A stretch of 28,973 bases of DNA, taken from the NCBI GenBank assembly GCA_910588815.1, contig CAJUQY010000038.1, positions 1-28,973 on the forward strand, given 5' to 3'. Source of the stretch: an uncultured Lachnospiraceae bacterium. GTDB lineage: Bacteria; Bacillota; Clostridia; Lachnospirales; Lachnospiraceae. Below are positions 1-6,754 of this stretch, one piece after another (the first letter of the stretch is position 1; each line of letters begins with the position of its first letter). The notes beneath the pieces are model-generated. The model did not search any database, was not told the origin of the DNA, and worked only from the letters and a program-made list of their open reading frames with translations. The translations under genes were made by a program, and so were the position numbers.

Positions 1-1041
1 CGGGAGGTTTTTCGGAAACTGGGGATGTCAGAAAAGGACAGCGCAGCCATTGCAGAGGTGCTGTTGGAGAGTGACCTGATGGGGATTGAATCCCACGGGC
101 TTCAGCGTCTGATTATGTATTACGGAGGAATCCAGGCAGGGCGGATCAATCCGAAGGCACAGATCAAAGTGACCCGCGAGACACCGGTCTCCGCATTGAT
201 TGATGGAGATGACGGCTTTGGGCATGTGGCGGGTAAGACGGCCATGCAAATGGCGATCGACAAGGCCAAGGAATCCGGAATCGGTCTGGTGCTGGTGAAA
301 AATTCCACCCATTATGGGATTGCCGGGTATTATTCCATGATGGCGGCAAAGCAGGGGGTTCTTGGGATGTCCATGACCAACACGGAAGCCTTGGTGGTGC
401 CCACATTCGGGAAAACGCCGATGGTCGGGACGAATCCCATTGCCGTGACGATGCCGGCGAAACCGTACCCCTTCCATGTGGATATGGCGACCAGCGTAGT
501 TCCCGCGGGGAAGATGGAGGTTTATAACAAAAAGGGCCTTTCGGTTCCGGAGGGATGGATCGTAAACAGTGAGGGTGCAGTCACCACGGATCCCGGCGAA
601 TTCATCGAGATCAGAAAGAATAAGACGGACGGCGGCCTCCTGCCCCTGGGCGGGGAGGGCGAGCTGCACAGCGGCCATAAGGGCTATGCTCTGGGAGTCA
701 TCGTGGAGCTTCTGACGGCAGTGCTTAGCGGCGGACACACCAGCAACCATGTGCGGGCCGTCCCGACCATTGAGAAATGCTGTCATATGTTCCTGGCAGT
801 CAACTATGAGATTTTCGGCGATAAAGCGGAGATTGAGCAGGGTATGAGCACTTATATGGACGAACTGCGAAGCTCCAATAAGGCGGCGGGCCATGACCGG
901 ATTTATACCCATGGAGAAAAAGAACTGAGCAATTACGAAAATGTCCGCAAAAACGGTGTGAAAGTCAACCGGAAAACATATGAGGAGTTGATCGATATCT
1001 GCCAAAAGATTGGGGCGGACGAGGCATATTATTTCGGATAG
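1..1041 (+). CDS. Malate/L-lactate dehydrogenase family (Ldh_2) oxidoreductase, 5' end outside window
   Basis: NAD(P)-dependent 2-hydroxyacid dehydrogenase of the Ldh_2 family (YlbC/ComC/AllD group), which oxidises substrates such as malate, lactate, ureidoglycolate or sulfolactate. The reading frame is open back to base 1 (REVFRKLG precedes the first Met at 25) and the conserved N-terminal helix continues across that Met, so the true start lies upstream. Family motifs seen: ESHGLQRL, THYGIAGYYSMMAA, GTNPIAVTMP, DMATS, GWIVNSEGAVTTDP, GLLPLGG and HKGYALGVIVELL. Length is close to the family's 330-360 residues once the missing start is added. The gene is convergent with the malic enzyme, and a 19-bp perfect hairpin follows the stop. 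The exact substrate cannot be read from sequence; malate would fit the neighbouring malic enzyme, but this is inference. Confidence 0.88.
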   Translation, partial: REVFRKLGMSEKDSAAIAEVLLESDLMGIESHGLQRLIMYYGGIQAGRINPKAQIKVTRETPVSALIDGDDGFGHVAGKTAMQMAIDKAKESGIGLVLVKNSTHYGIAGYYSMMAAKQGVLGMSMTNTEALVVPTFGKTPMVGTNPIAVTMPAKPYPFHVDMATSVVPAGKMEVYNKKGLSVPEGWIVNSEGAVTTDPGEFIEIRKNKTDGGLLPLGGEGELHSGHKGYALGVIVELLTAVLSGGHTSNHVRAVPTIEKCCHMFLAVNYEIFGDKAEIEQGMSTYMDELRSSNKAAGHDRIYTHGEKELSNYENVRKNGVKVNRKTYEELIDICQKIGADEAYYFG

Positions 1042-1058
1042 AGCCTGAGCAGGCAGCG

Positions 1059-1105
1059 AACGATCCCCCGTCTTTGCATACAACCCGCAAAGACGGGGGA
1101 TCGTT
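1059..1105. terminator. 19-bp perfect hairpin between convergent genes
   Basis: AACGATCCCCCGTCTTTGC (1059-1077) is followed after a 9-nt loop by its exact reverse complement (1087-1105). It lies 18 nt after the dehydrogenase stop and 77 nt beyond the malic enzyme stop. There is no strong T-tract on either side, so intrinsic termination is likely but not textbook. The rest of the gap holds a 13-bp imperfect direct repeat (CTGTCAGRGCCTG at 1163-1175 and 1179-1191); the second copy contains the malic enzyme stop codon. Confidence 0.6.
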
Positions 1106-1181
1106 ATAGGAGTACTGCTTTTGCAAATGGCAGTTTTGCAAAACGATAGAAAGAGGCCTGTACTGTCAGGGCCTGAAACTG

Positions 1182-2357
1182 TCAGAGCCTGGCGACACCG
1201 GTTTCCCTTGCGGCCTTTGCCACGGCGGCAGCCACCGTTTTTCCGACCCTGGGGTCGAAGGCTTTCGGAATAATATAGTCCTCTGATAATTCTTCGTCGG
1301 AAATCAATCCGGCCAGGGCGTATGCGGCAGCTAATTTCATCTGGTCATTGATATCTCTGGCCCGCACGTCGAAGGCGCCGCGGAAGACTCCGGGGAATGC
1401 CAGGACATTGTTGATCTGATTGGGATAGTCACTTCTTCCGGTGGAGACCACTCTGGCGCCGCCGGCCTTTGCTTCGTCCGGAAATATCTCCGGAGTAGGG
1501 TTCGCACAGGCGAAGACGACCGCATCCTTGTTCATGGTTTTCACCATTTCCGTTGTGACCATACCGGGGGCGCTGACACCGATAAAGACATCTGCACCGG
1601 CCAGCAGGTCTGCCAGGCTTCCGGCCTTTTTTTCCGGATTTGTAACCTTGGCCATCTCTTCCTTGATGGCGTTCATGCCCTCCCCGCGGCCCTCATAGAT
1701 GGCTCCGTGACGGTCGCAGAGGGTGATATTTTTTATACCGTCCTTTAAGAGCAGGCGGGCAATGGAGACGGCTGCAGCGCCGGCGCCGTTCATCACGACT
1801 TTAACCTCTTCTTTCCTTTTGCCTACGACCTTCAGAGCGTTGGTGAGTCCGGCAAGGGTGATGATGGCTGTTCCGTGCTGATCGTCGTGAAAGATGGGAA
1901 TGTCGCATTTTTCCTTTAATTTTTTTTCAATTTCGAAACAACGGGGAGCAGAGATATCCTCCAGATTGACTCCGCCAAAGGAACCGGAGATCAGATAGAT
2001 GGTATTGACAATCTCGTCTACATCTTTGCTTTTGACACAGAGAGGGAAGGCGTCCACGTCGCCGAAGGCCTTGAACAGCACGCATTTGCCCTCCATGACC
2101 GGCATGCCGGCTTCCGGGCCGATATCGCCGAGTCCCAGTACGGCGGTCCCGTCGGTCGCCACCAGGCACAAATTGTGGCGCCGGGTCAGTTCGTAGCTTT
2201 TTTCCACGTCCTTCTGGATATCCAGGCAGGGGGCGGCAACGCCGGGAGTGTAGGCAAGAGACAGGTCATCCTTTGTTTCCACAGGGACAGTGGCTGTCAC
2301 TTCGATTTTTCCCTTCCATTCGCCGTGAAGACGCAGGGATTCTTTTGCATAGTCCAT
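1182..2357 (-). CDS. NAD(P)-dependent malic enzyme (oxaloacetate-decarboxylating)
   Basis: Oxidative decarboxylation of malate to pyruvate and CO2 in the cytoplasm. The 391-residue length matches the short bacterial malic enzyme class without a phosphotransacetylase domain. Motifs seen: YTPGVAAPC (36-44) with the catalytic Tyr36, the K91 region (MEGKCVLFKAFGDVDAFP), the metal-binding EDISAPRCFEIE (133-143) and FHDDQHGTA (156-163), the Rossmann loop NGAGAAA (190-196), and NPTPEIFPDEA near 286. AAGGAGG sits just before the ATG at 2357. It has its own consensus promoter with an operator shared with three other promoters of the island, so it is probably co-regulated with the LarA-like, SDR and aldolase genes. 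It would feed malate-derived carbon to pyruvate. Confidence 0.95.
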   Translation of the reverse strand: MDYAKESLRLHGEWKGKIEVTATVPVETKDDLSLAYTPGVAAPCLDIQKDVEKSYELTRRHNLCLVATDGTAVLGLGDIGPEAGMPVMEGKCVLFKAFGDVDAFPLCVKSKDVDEIVNTIYLISGSFGGVNLEDISAPRCFEIEKKLKEKCDIPIFHDDQHGTAIITLAGLTNALKVVGKRKEEVKVVMNGAGAAAVSIARLLLKDGIKNITLCDRHGAIYEGRGEGMNAIKEEMAKVTNPEKKAGSLADLLAGADVFIGVSAPGMVTTEMVKTMNKDAVVFACANPTPEIFPDEAKAGGARVVSTGRSDYPNQINNVLAFPGVFRGAFDVRARDINDQMKLAAAYALAGLISDEELSEDYIIPKAFDPRVGKTVAAAVAKAARETGVARL

Positions 2358-2389
2358 AAATGAACCTCCTTAAATTAAACTGATATCAT

Positions 2390-2405
2390 ATTGTCTGATG
2401 ACAAT
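2390..2405. promoter_or_regulatory. Operator A: palindrome ATTGTC-N4-GACAAT
   Basis: ATTGTCTGATGACAAT is a perfect 6+6 inverted repeat with a 4-bp centre, overlapping the malic enzyme -10 box. The TTGTCTGA core recurs at the LarA-like and aldolase promoters. Palindromes of the TTGTC...GACAA kind are typical of GntR/FadR-family repressors; assigning that family here is inference. Confidence 0.6.
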
Positions 2406-2432
2406 CATAAAAGATGAAATCACTTTTGTCAA
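2404..2432 (-). promoter_or_regulatory. Promoter of malic enzyme gene
   Basis: On the minus strand TTGACA (2427-2432) is followed by a 17-bp spacer and TATGAT (2404-2409), 47 bp upstream of the start codon. The shared operator overlaps the -10 box and the expected start of transcription, which suits a repressor. Confidence 0.75.
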
Positions 2433-2449
2433 CTGAAATATTTTGACTC

Positions 2450-2478
2450 TTGACGAGGGGAAGAAAGTTCGTTATACT
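2450..2478 (+). promoter_or_regulatory. Promoter of LarA-like gene
   Basis: TTGACG (2450-2455), 17-bp spacer, TATACT (2473-2478). Operator B begins 12 bp after the -10 box. The start codon is 59 bp downstream, preceded by AGGAAGAGGG. Confidence 0.75.
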
Positions 2479-2489
2479 AAATAAAAACA

Positions 2490-2512
2490 GATGTCAGACA
2501 ACATGACATCAT
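2490..2512. promoter_or_regulatory. Operator B: composite of both shared motifs
   Basis: The site combines GATGTCAGACAA (2490-2501), identical to 12 bp at the aldolase promoter (5724-5735), with GACAACATGACATCAT (2497-2512), which matches 15 of 16 bp at the SDR promoter (5537-5552). GATGTC and GACATC form an inverted repeat 9 bp apart. It covers the expected +1 region. Confidence 0.6.
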
Positions 2513-2537
2513 AGCGATATAGGAAGAGGGTGGAAGT

Positions 2538-3821
2538 ATGAATATTTTTGAGTCTTTGTTTCAAGAAGTGGAGGTACCGGAATTGATACCGGTCAGGTTT
2601 CGCCTTCCGGTGGGAAAGCTCCGAAGGGAAGATATTCGGCTGTCGATCGGGCAAAGCCTGACGGAACGGGATCTTTTGAGACGGATACGACCGGGAGACA
2701 GGGTGGCTGTGACGGTGGGCAGCAGGGAGATTCCTCACATGGATGAGATTGCTCGTTCTGTGGTGGAACTCATAAAAAAACAGGGGGCAAAGCCATTTAT
2801 CTTTCCGGCTATGGGAAGCCATGGGGGTGCAACGGCAGAGGGTCAGAGAGAGCTTTTGAAAGGCTTTGGAATCACAGAGGAGACTATGGGAGTGCCGATT
2901 TTAAGTTCCATGGAAACAGTTCGTATTTCTACGACTCCGGGCGGGCTACCGGTGCATATTGATAAAAATGCCAGTGAGGCAGACTGCATTATCCCCATCG
3001 GCCGGGTGAAACCCCATGCCGATTTCAGAGGGAAGATTGAGAGCGGACTGATGAAGATGCTGACCATTGGCTGTGGGAAGCAGTATGGCGCCAATCTCTG
3101 TCATTCCCTGGGCATGGAACATATGTCGGAAAATATAACGGCCGTGGCAAAGGAGATCATCCGGCATAAAAATATTCCCTTCGGCATTTCCATCATGGAG
3201 GATGCTCTCCACAGTCTGTACAAGCTGACTGCCGTTCCGGGAGAGCGGATCGAGGAGGAAGAGCCGGCTCTTTTGGAGGAGGCAAAAAGTATGATTCCGG
3301 GGCTCCCCTTTGAGAAGGTAGACGTGCTGGTGCTGGAGGAAATCGGAAAGGACTGCAGCGGCGCAGGGATGGATCCCAATGTGACCGGGCGGTCCCAGTC
3401 CCTTGGAGTCTGGAAGCCCTTTATCGAACGGATTGCGATCCTGAACCTTTCGGAAAATTCCCATCACAACGGCGCGGGCGTGGGCGGAGGGGATGTGACT
3501 ACAAGACGGTTTCTGGATAAGATGGATTTTGAAATCACCTATCCCAACGGGATCACCAGCCATGACCTGCAGGGGATCAAGATCCCGGCGGTGATGCCAA
3601 ACGACAGGACAGCCGTTAAGATGGCGCTGGAGACCTGTATCCATGCAGACGGCCCGGAGGGCTGTCGGATGGTATGGATGAAAAATACACTTCATCTGGA
3701 TTCGTTTTTCATCTCTCCGGCTCTCCTGAAGGAGGCGGAGCAGAACCCGGATATTGAGATTGTGGGTGAAAAAAGAGAGATAGAATTTGATGAAGACGGA
3801 AATATACCGTGGATTTTATAA
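2538..3821 (+). CDS. LarA-like (DUF2088) nickel-pincer-type racemase/epimerase family protein
   Basis: 427 residues, close to lactate racemase LarA. LarA and its relatives racemise or epimerise 2-hydroxyacids with a nickel-pincer nucleotide cofactor. Visible family pattern: TVGSREIP with R63, GSHGG with H95, and GRVKPHADFRGKIESGLMKMLTIG with H160 and K173; K173 aligns by eye with the LarA lysine that tethers the cofactor (PH...G...K). The LarA signature DxTR is altered to VGSRE and the THxP segment to GSHGG, so the substrate is probably not lactate. No larB, larC or larE cofactor genes are in the window. The start is fixed by AGGAAGAGGG 8 bp upstream. It may interconvert enantiomers for the stereospecific Ldh_2 dehydrogenase; that role is inferred from the neighbourhood. 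Confidence 0.82.
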   Translation: MNIFESLFQEVEVPELIPVRFRLPVGKLRREDIRLSIGQSLTERDLLRRIRPGDRVAVTVGSREIPHMDEIARSVVELIKKQGAKPFIFPAMGSHGGATAEGQRELLKGFGITEETMGVPILSSMETVRISTTPGGLPVHIDKNASEADCIIPIGRVKPHADFRGKIESGLMKMLTIGCGKQYGANLCHSLGMEHMSENITAVAKEIIRHKNIPFGISIMEDALHSLYKLTAVPGERIEEEEPALLEEAKSMIPGLPFEKVDVLVLEEIGKDCSGAGMDPNVTGRSQSLGVWKPFIERIAILNLSENSHHNGAGVGGGDVTTRRFLDKMDFEITYPNGITSHDLQGIKIPAVMPNDRTAVKMALETCIHADGPEGCRMVWMKNTLHLDSFFISPALLKEAEQNPDIEIVGEKREIEFDEDGNIPWIL

Positions 3822-3827
3822 TTGGAA
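3821..3827. repeat. Left target-site duplication ATTGGAA
   Basis: Direct copy of 4625-4631, immediately outside the left terminal inverted repeat. Confidence 0.85.
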
Positions 3828-4624
3828 CTATAAATGAGCAAATTCAAAAAATGCACAAAACTATGATGCCAACGCCAATACATCCGCAAGTGGAATCTGT
3901 TTTTTACCACACTGATATATATGCAATACGCTCTTCTTGGAGCTGTCTGTAAAAATAAGCACAGCCATCTTCAAAGGAGACCGGTTTTCCACTCCCGGTG
4001 CAGGCGATGAAATGAGCGAGAGACGTCAACAGCCAATATTTCTGGATCCCTTTGGAGGAACGGAGCTGATACCGGTCGAATGCCAGACGACCTTTGCTCT
4101 GCCGGAAACCGTGGGGATAGATGATGTGGTTTGTCCGAAGGGCTCCAATGGTATAAAAGTCTTATTTCGTTTTATTGTACAGGACCATGGCGTAATTTAG
4201 GACAATCCCATTACAGGAAAGCATCACGGACACCGCCTGATGCCTATAGTCCTGCCTGCCTTTCAAGTGGGATTGGTGGAAATACGCGTCTTCAATCGGA
4301 TGTAAAGCCCGTGACGAAGGCTTTGTCCGGGAAGAAATCGTATCATCCACGATACAGAACCCAGGCTTTCCGGAATGTAAGGCCTCCCTGTAGATAATCT
4401 GAATAACGGATTCTCTCAGAGTATCTTCCGATTTTCTGTCAACCCCATTTCCTTTATTCAGGAAATGGGCAACTGTAGTTCGGTGACAGGGGCTGTATTT
4501 TTCGAAATCCCTGGTTTTATAAATTTAACTGTTTTAACCGATTGTCAAGAATCCCGGATTGATGTCTTATTTTGTTGGGAATATTTTTGCTTTATAAATA
4601 GAATTCAAATTTGCTCATTTATAG
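3828..4624. mobile_element. Internally deleted insertion sequence (797 bp) with intact ends and 7-bp TSD
   Basis: Terminal inverted repeats CTATAAATGAGCAAATT (3828-3844) and its exact complement AATTTGCTCATTTATAG (4608-4624) bound the element. The 7-bp direct repeat ATTGGAA flanks it on both sides. Between the ends lies only a broken DDE transposase on the minus strand. The element sits right behind the LarA-like stop codon (the first base of the target duplication is the last base of that TAA) and separates the gene from its terminator at 4648. It is non-autonomous but could be mobilised in trans by a full-length relative. Confidence 0.9.
3904..4524 (-). pseudogene. DDE transposase remnant with internal deletion
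   Basis: The minus strand reads KTRDFEKYSPCHRTTVAHFL, then GFCIVDDTISSRTKPSSRAL and ALHPIEDAYFHQSHLKG, up to LYNKTK, where a TAA at 4162-4164 interrupts. The same frame then resumes as DFYTIGALRTNHIIYPHG and continues to a stop at 3904. The first catalytic Asp (VDDTISS) is present; the segment that should hold the second Asp is missing at the TAA junction, which points to an internal deletion. Upstream of 4527 the frame is also broken (a shifted frame reads PNKIRHQSGILDNRLKQLNL). The family appears IS4/IS701-like DDE, recalled from motif resemblance only. The protein cannot be functional. Confidence 0.85.
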
Positions 4625-4631
4625 ATTGGAA
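4625..4631. repeat. Right target-site duplication ATTGGAA
   Basis: Direct copy of 3821-3827, immediately outside the right terminal inverted repeat. Confidence 0.85.
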
Positions 4632-4647
4632 TTGAGATTTGAATATT

Positions 4648-4683
4648 AAAAGACGGACCTCACAGAAAGGAAGTCCGTCTTTT
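4648..4683. terminator. Terminator of LarA-like gene, displaced by the IS; bidirectional
   Basis: AAAAGACGGAC (4648-4658) pairs with GTCCGTCTTTT (4673-4683), followed by TTC. The run of A before the left arm gives a T-tract on the opposite strand, so it can also end SDR transcription coming from the right. Without the IS it would start about 20 bp behind the LarA-like stop codon. Confidence 0.8.
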
Positions 4684-4716
4684 TCGTCGTATAGGAAAGT
4701 CCTCCGGATAAAGAAA

Positions 4717-5487
4717 TCACTCCCAGGAGTATCTGGGATTCTGGACACAGAATTTTCCTCCGGTGATTTCGATGCTTACGCCATTGATATACTCGGCCCG
4801 GTCAGAAGCCAAAAATACCAGAGCATTGGCGATGTCGGAAGGGGTTCCGAGACGGGGGAGCGGGATATTATCCTGCTGTTTGGTCTCCACCATCCAGTTG
4901 TCGACCTTTGCCATGGGAGTTTCGATGACACCCGGGATGTAGGTGAGAACCCGGATCCCCATGGAGGCGAGTTCCCCGGCAAAGGAGCGGGTTAGGCTGC
5001 ACACCCCGGCCTTTGCGGCTCCGTAAGGGCCGGAGCCTGCAGCCGGGAAAAAGGATTGGAAAGAGCCGGCGTTCAGAATGACTCCGCCGTGGCATTTCAT
5101 GCGGCTGGCGGCGGCCTTACAGCCGTAAAATACAGAGGTAAGGTTGGCGTCAATCAACTGACGCCATTCTTCTGCTCCGATCTCCATCATGCCTTTATGG
5201 ACCGGCATGCCGGCGTTGTTGATCCATATATCGATTTTTCCGAACCGGTCCATGACAGCGTCCGCAAAGGCTTCGACCTGGGAGAAGTCGGTGACATCGG
5301 CCACCTTGCAGAGTACCGGGTATCCGTTCGCTTCCAGTTTTTTTCCGGCCTCTTCCAGGACAGCCTGTCTGCGTCCGCAGATTGCCAGAGAGCAGCCCTC
5401 CAGGCCGAACAGGGCGGCGGTCTCAAACCCCATTCCGGTGGCGCCTCCGGTGATGACGACAGTTTTACCCTTTAAATTCAGATTCAT
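4717..5487 (-). CDS. Short-chain dehydrogenase/reductase (SDR)
   Basis: Classical SDR, 256 residues from the ATG at 5487. This start follows CAGGAGGGATC at 5491-5501; a longer open frame to 5610 encodes a non-SDR, AT-rich leader and runs through the promoter. Seen: cofactor loop TGGATGMG (13-20), CGRR at 37-40, NNAG (90-93), N114, catalytic S142, Y155 and K159 (YGAAK), and PGVIETPM after the active site. It reduces or oxidises an alcohol/ketone with NAD(P)H; substrate unknown. Motif D at its promoter ties it to the catabolic island. It may handle a hydroxyacid or keto sugar acid intermediate (inference). Confidence 0.92.
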   Translation of the reverse strand: MNLNLKGKTVVITGGATGMGFETAALFGLEGCSLAICGRRQAVLEEAGKKLEANGYPVLCKVADVTDFSQVEAFADAVMDRFGKIDIWINNAGMPVHKGMMEIGAEEWRQLIDANLTSVFYGCKAAASRMKCHGGVILNAGSFQSFFPAAGSGPYGAAKAGVCSLTRSFAGELASMGIRVLTYIPGVIETPMAKVDNWMVETKQQDNIPLPRLGTPSDIANALVFLASDRAEYINGVSIEITGGKFCVQNPRYSWE

Positions 5488-5512
5488 AAAGATCCCTCCT
5501 GTTTTTCGTAGC

Positions 5513-5541
5513 AGTATACCACGGAATTTAATATATGACAA
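5513..5541 (-). promoter_or_regulatory. Promoter of SDR gene
   Basis: Minus strand TTGTCA (5536-5541), 17-bp spacer, TATACT (5513-5518), 25 bp before the start codon. The shared operator motif overlaps the -35 box. Confidence 0.65.
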
Positions 5542-5552
5542 TATGACATCAT
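5535..5552. promoter_or_regulatory. Operator D: ATGACAATATGACATCAT
   Basis: Shares GACAAYATGACATCAT with operator B (15 of 16 identical) and lies over the -35 box of the SDR promoter. Confidence 0.55.
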
Positions 5553-5686
5553 AAAAAATAAAGAATAAAAAAGAAAAAACGGCAGAGAAAGGGAGGGCAG
5601 ATGGCCCCATGTCTTAAAATTGTTACAAGAAAGTGTGCGCAAATATGTGAAAAATAGACAAAAAAGAAAAAGATGCAGCGAAAAAG

Positions 5687-5718
5687 TTGACAGTATCGAT
5701 GATGCATGATAGTATAAT
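5687..5718 (+). promoter_or_regulatory. Promoter of aldolase-transporter operon
   Basis: TTGACA (5687-5692) is followed by TAGTAT (5710-5715, 17-bp spacer) and an overlapping perfect TATAAT (5713-5718, 20-bp spacer); which is used as the -10 box is not certain. Operator C starts 3 bp after TATAAT. The rest of the gap from 5553 to 5686 is A-rich and shows no further signal. Confidence 0.65.
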
Positions 5719-5721
5719 AAC

Positions 5722-5736
5722 ATGATGTCAGACAAT
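5722..5736. promoter_or_regulatory. Operator C: ATGATGTCAGACAAT
   Basis: Contains the 12-mer GATGTCAGACAA found also in operator B; its complement ATTGTCTGACATCAT aligns with operator A. It covers the likely transcription start. Confidence 0.6.
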
Positions 5737-5788
5737 AATACACGAATTAAAAACTGACGAAAAAACGACAAATCCAGGGAGGAAAGAA

Positions 5789-6715
5789 ATGAAAAGAACA
5801 GAGTTTACACAGAAGTATGGAAGGATCTTGCTGCCGCTGGTGACACCGTATGATGCCAACGAGGACATCGATTATGGCAAATATGCGGAGCTGATTGAGT
5901 ATCTGATTAAGAATGACCTTTGCGATTCCCTGATCGTTACGGGAACCACGGGGGAGGCTTCTCTGCTTTGTTTCGAGGAGAGGGTGAAGCTGATGGAGAC
6001 GGCCGTGAAGGCTTCCGCGGGGAGAAAGCCGGTCATCGCCGGTACCGGCTGTGCTTCTACGAAGGAGACCATTGCTCTGACAAAAGAAGCGGAGAAGCTG
6101 GGGATCGACCTGTGCATGGTTGTGTGTCCCTTCTACAATAAACCCACGATGGATGGCGTATACGCCCATTATAAGGCTGTGGCGGAGAGCACTTCTGCAA
6201 ACATTCTGCTTTACAACATTCCGATCTTTGTGGGGATCAACATCGATCCGGCCGTTGTAGGTGAGCTGGCAAAAATTAAGAATATCATTGGTATTAAAGA
6301 CGAGGCAGGTGTAAATCCTACTCAGGTAACCGATTATTTCCTGGAGACGGAGAAGGTAAATCCGGAATTTGTCGTATTTAACGGGGATGATGTGATGCTC
6401 CTTCCCACCATTGTGCAGGGAGCCATGGGGATTGTCAGCGGCGGAGCCCATATCTTCGGCCATGAAATCAGAGCTATTTTTGATGCTTTTGAGAAAGGTG
6501 ACAATGCAAAGGCAAAAGAACTCTTCATCCCTCTTTACAAATTCTGCAAATCCTGCGGACAGAACGGAAGGATCCTCCCCAATTCCATCATGCGTCCTGC
6601 TATTGAATTGGTGACAGGGATCAAAGTAGGGCCGGCAAGAAGCCCTCTGGCCCCGATTACCGAGGAGGAAAAGGCAGTCCTTGTTGATGTGTTAAAAGAG
6701 ATTGGCAAACTTTAA
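5789..6715 (+). CDS. DapA/NAL-family (class I) aldolase or dehydratase
   Basis: (beta/alpha)8 Schiff-base lyase of the dihydrodipicolinate synthase / N-acetylneuraminate lyase superfamily, 308 residues. TGTTGE (51-56) binds the keto-acid carboxylate, Y142 (LYNIP) is the catalytic Tyr, and K170 (IGIKDEAG) forms the Schiff base. The stretch after LYNIP is IFVGI, where true DapA has the Arg (NVPSRTG) that binds aspartate semialdehyde. It therefore probably cleaves or dehydrates another 2-keto acid, releasing pyruvate or an oxoglutarate-type product. It is first in the operon with the ABC importer, 39 bp before the binding-protein gene, which supports a catabolic rather than lysine-biosynthetic role. 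RBS AGGGAGGAAAG. Confidence 0.92.
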   Translation: MKRTEFTQKYGRILLPLVTPYDANEDIDYGKYAELIEYLIKNDLCDSLIVTGTTGEASLLCFEERVKLMETAVKASAGRKPVIAGTGCASTKETIALTKEAEKLGIDLCMVVCPFYNKPTMDGVYAHYKAVAESTSANILLYNIPIFVGINIDPAVVGELAKIKNIIGIKDEAGVNPTQVTDYFLETEKVNPEFVVFNGDDVMLLPTIVQGAMGIVSGGAHIFGHEIRAIFDAFEKGDNAKAKELFIPLYKFCKSCGQNGRILPNSIMRPAIELVTGIKVGPARSPLAPITEEEKAVLVDVLKEIGKL

Positions 6716-6754
6716 GAGCTTTTTGATCGGTATTTCAGAAAGGGAGGTATTATT

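Noticed and set aside
28..1083. 351-codon open frame on the minus strand across the Ldh_2 gene
   Set aside because: Shadow of a clearly conserved plus-strand gene; its translation is His/Arg/Cys-rich with no recognisable motif.
1059..1105. Short repeats here and at 1163-1191 as part of a CRISPR or repeat array
   Set aside because: Only one hairpin and one imperfect pair of direct repeats; no regular spacing or further copies. No CRISPR array is seen in the window.
2946..3695. 249-codon minus-strand frame inside the LarA-like gene
   Set aside because: Antisense shadow with no family motif and no RBS; the plus-strand product is conserved along its full length.
3937..4397. Plus-strand open frames within the IS
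   Set aside because: They are antisense to the transposase remnant, which matches a DDE transposase on the minus strand.
5488..5610. N-terminal extension of the SDR to 5610
   Set aside because: It would run through the promoter and operator, encodes AT-rich sequence unlike an SDR, and a strong RBS precedes the ATG at 5487.
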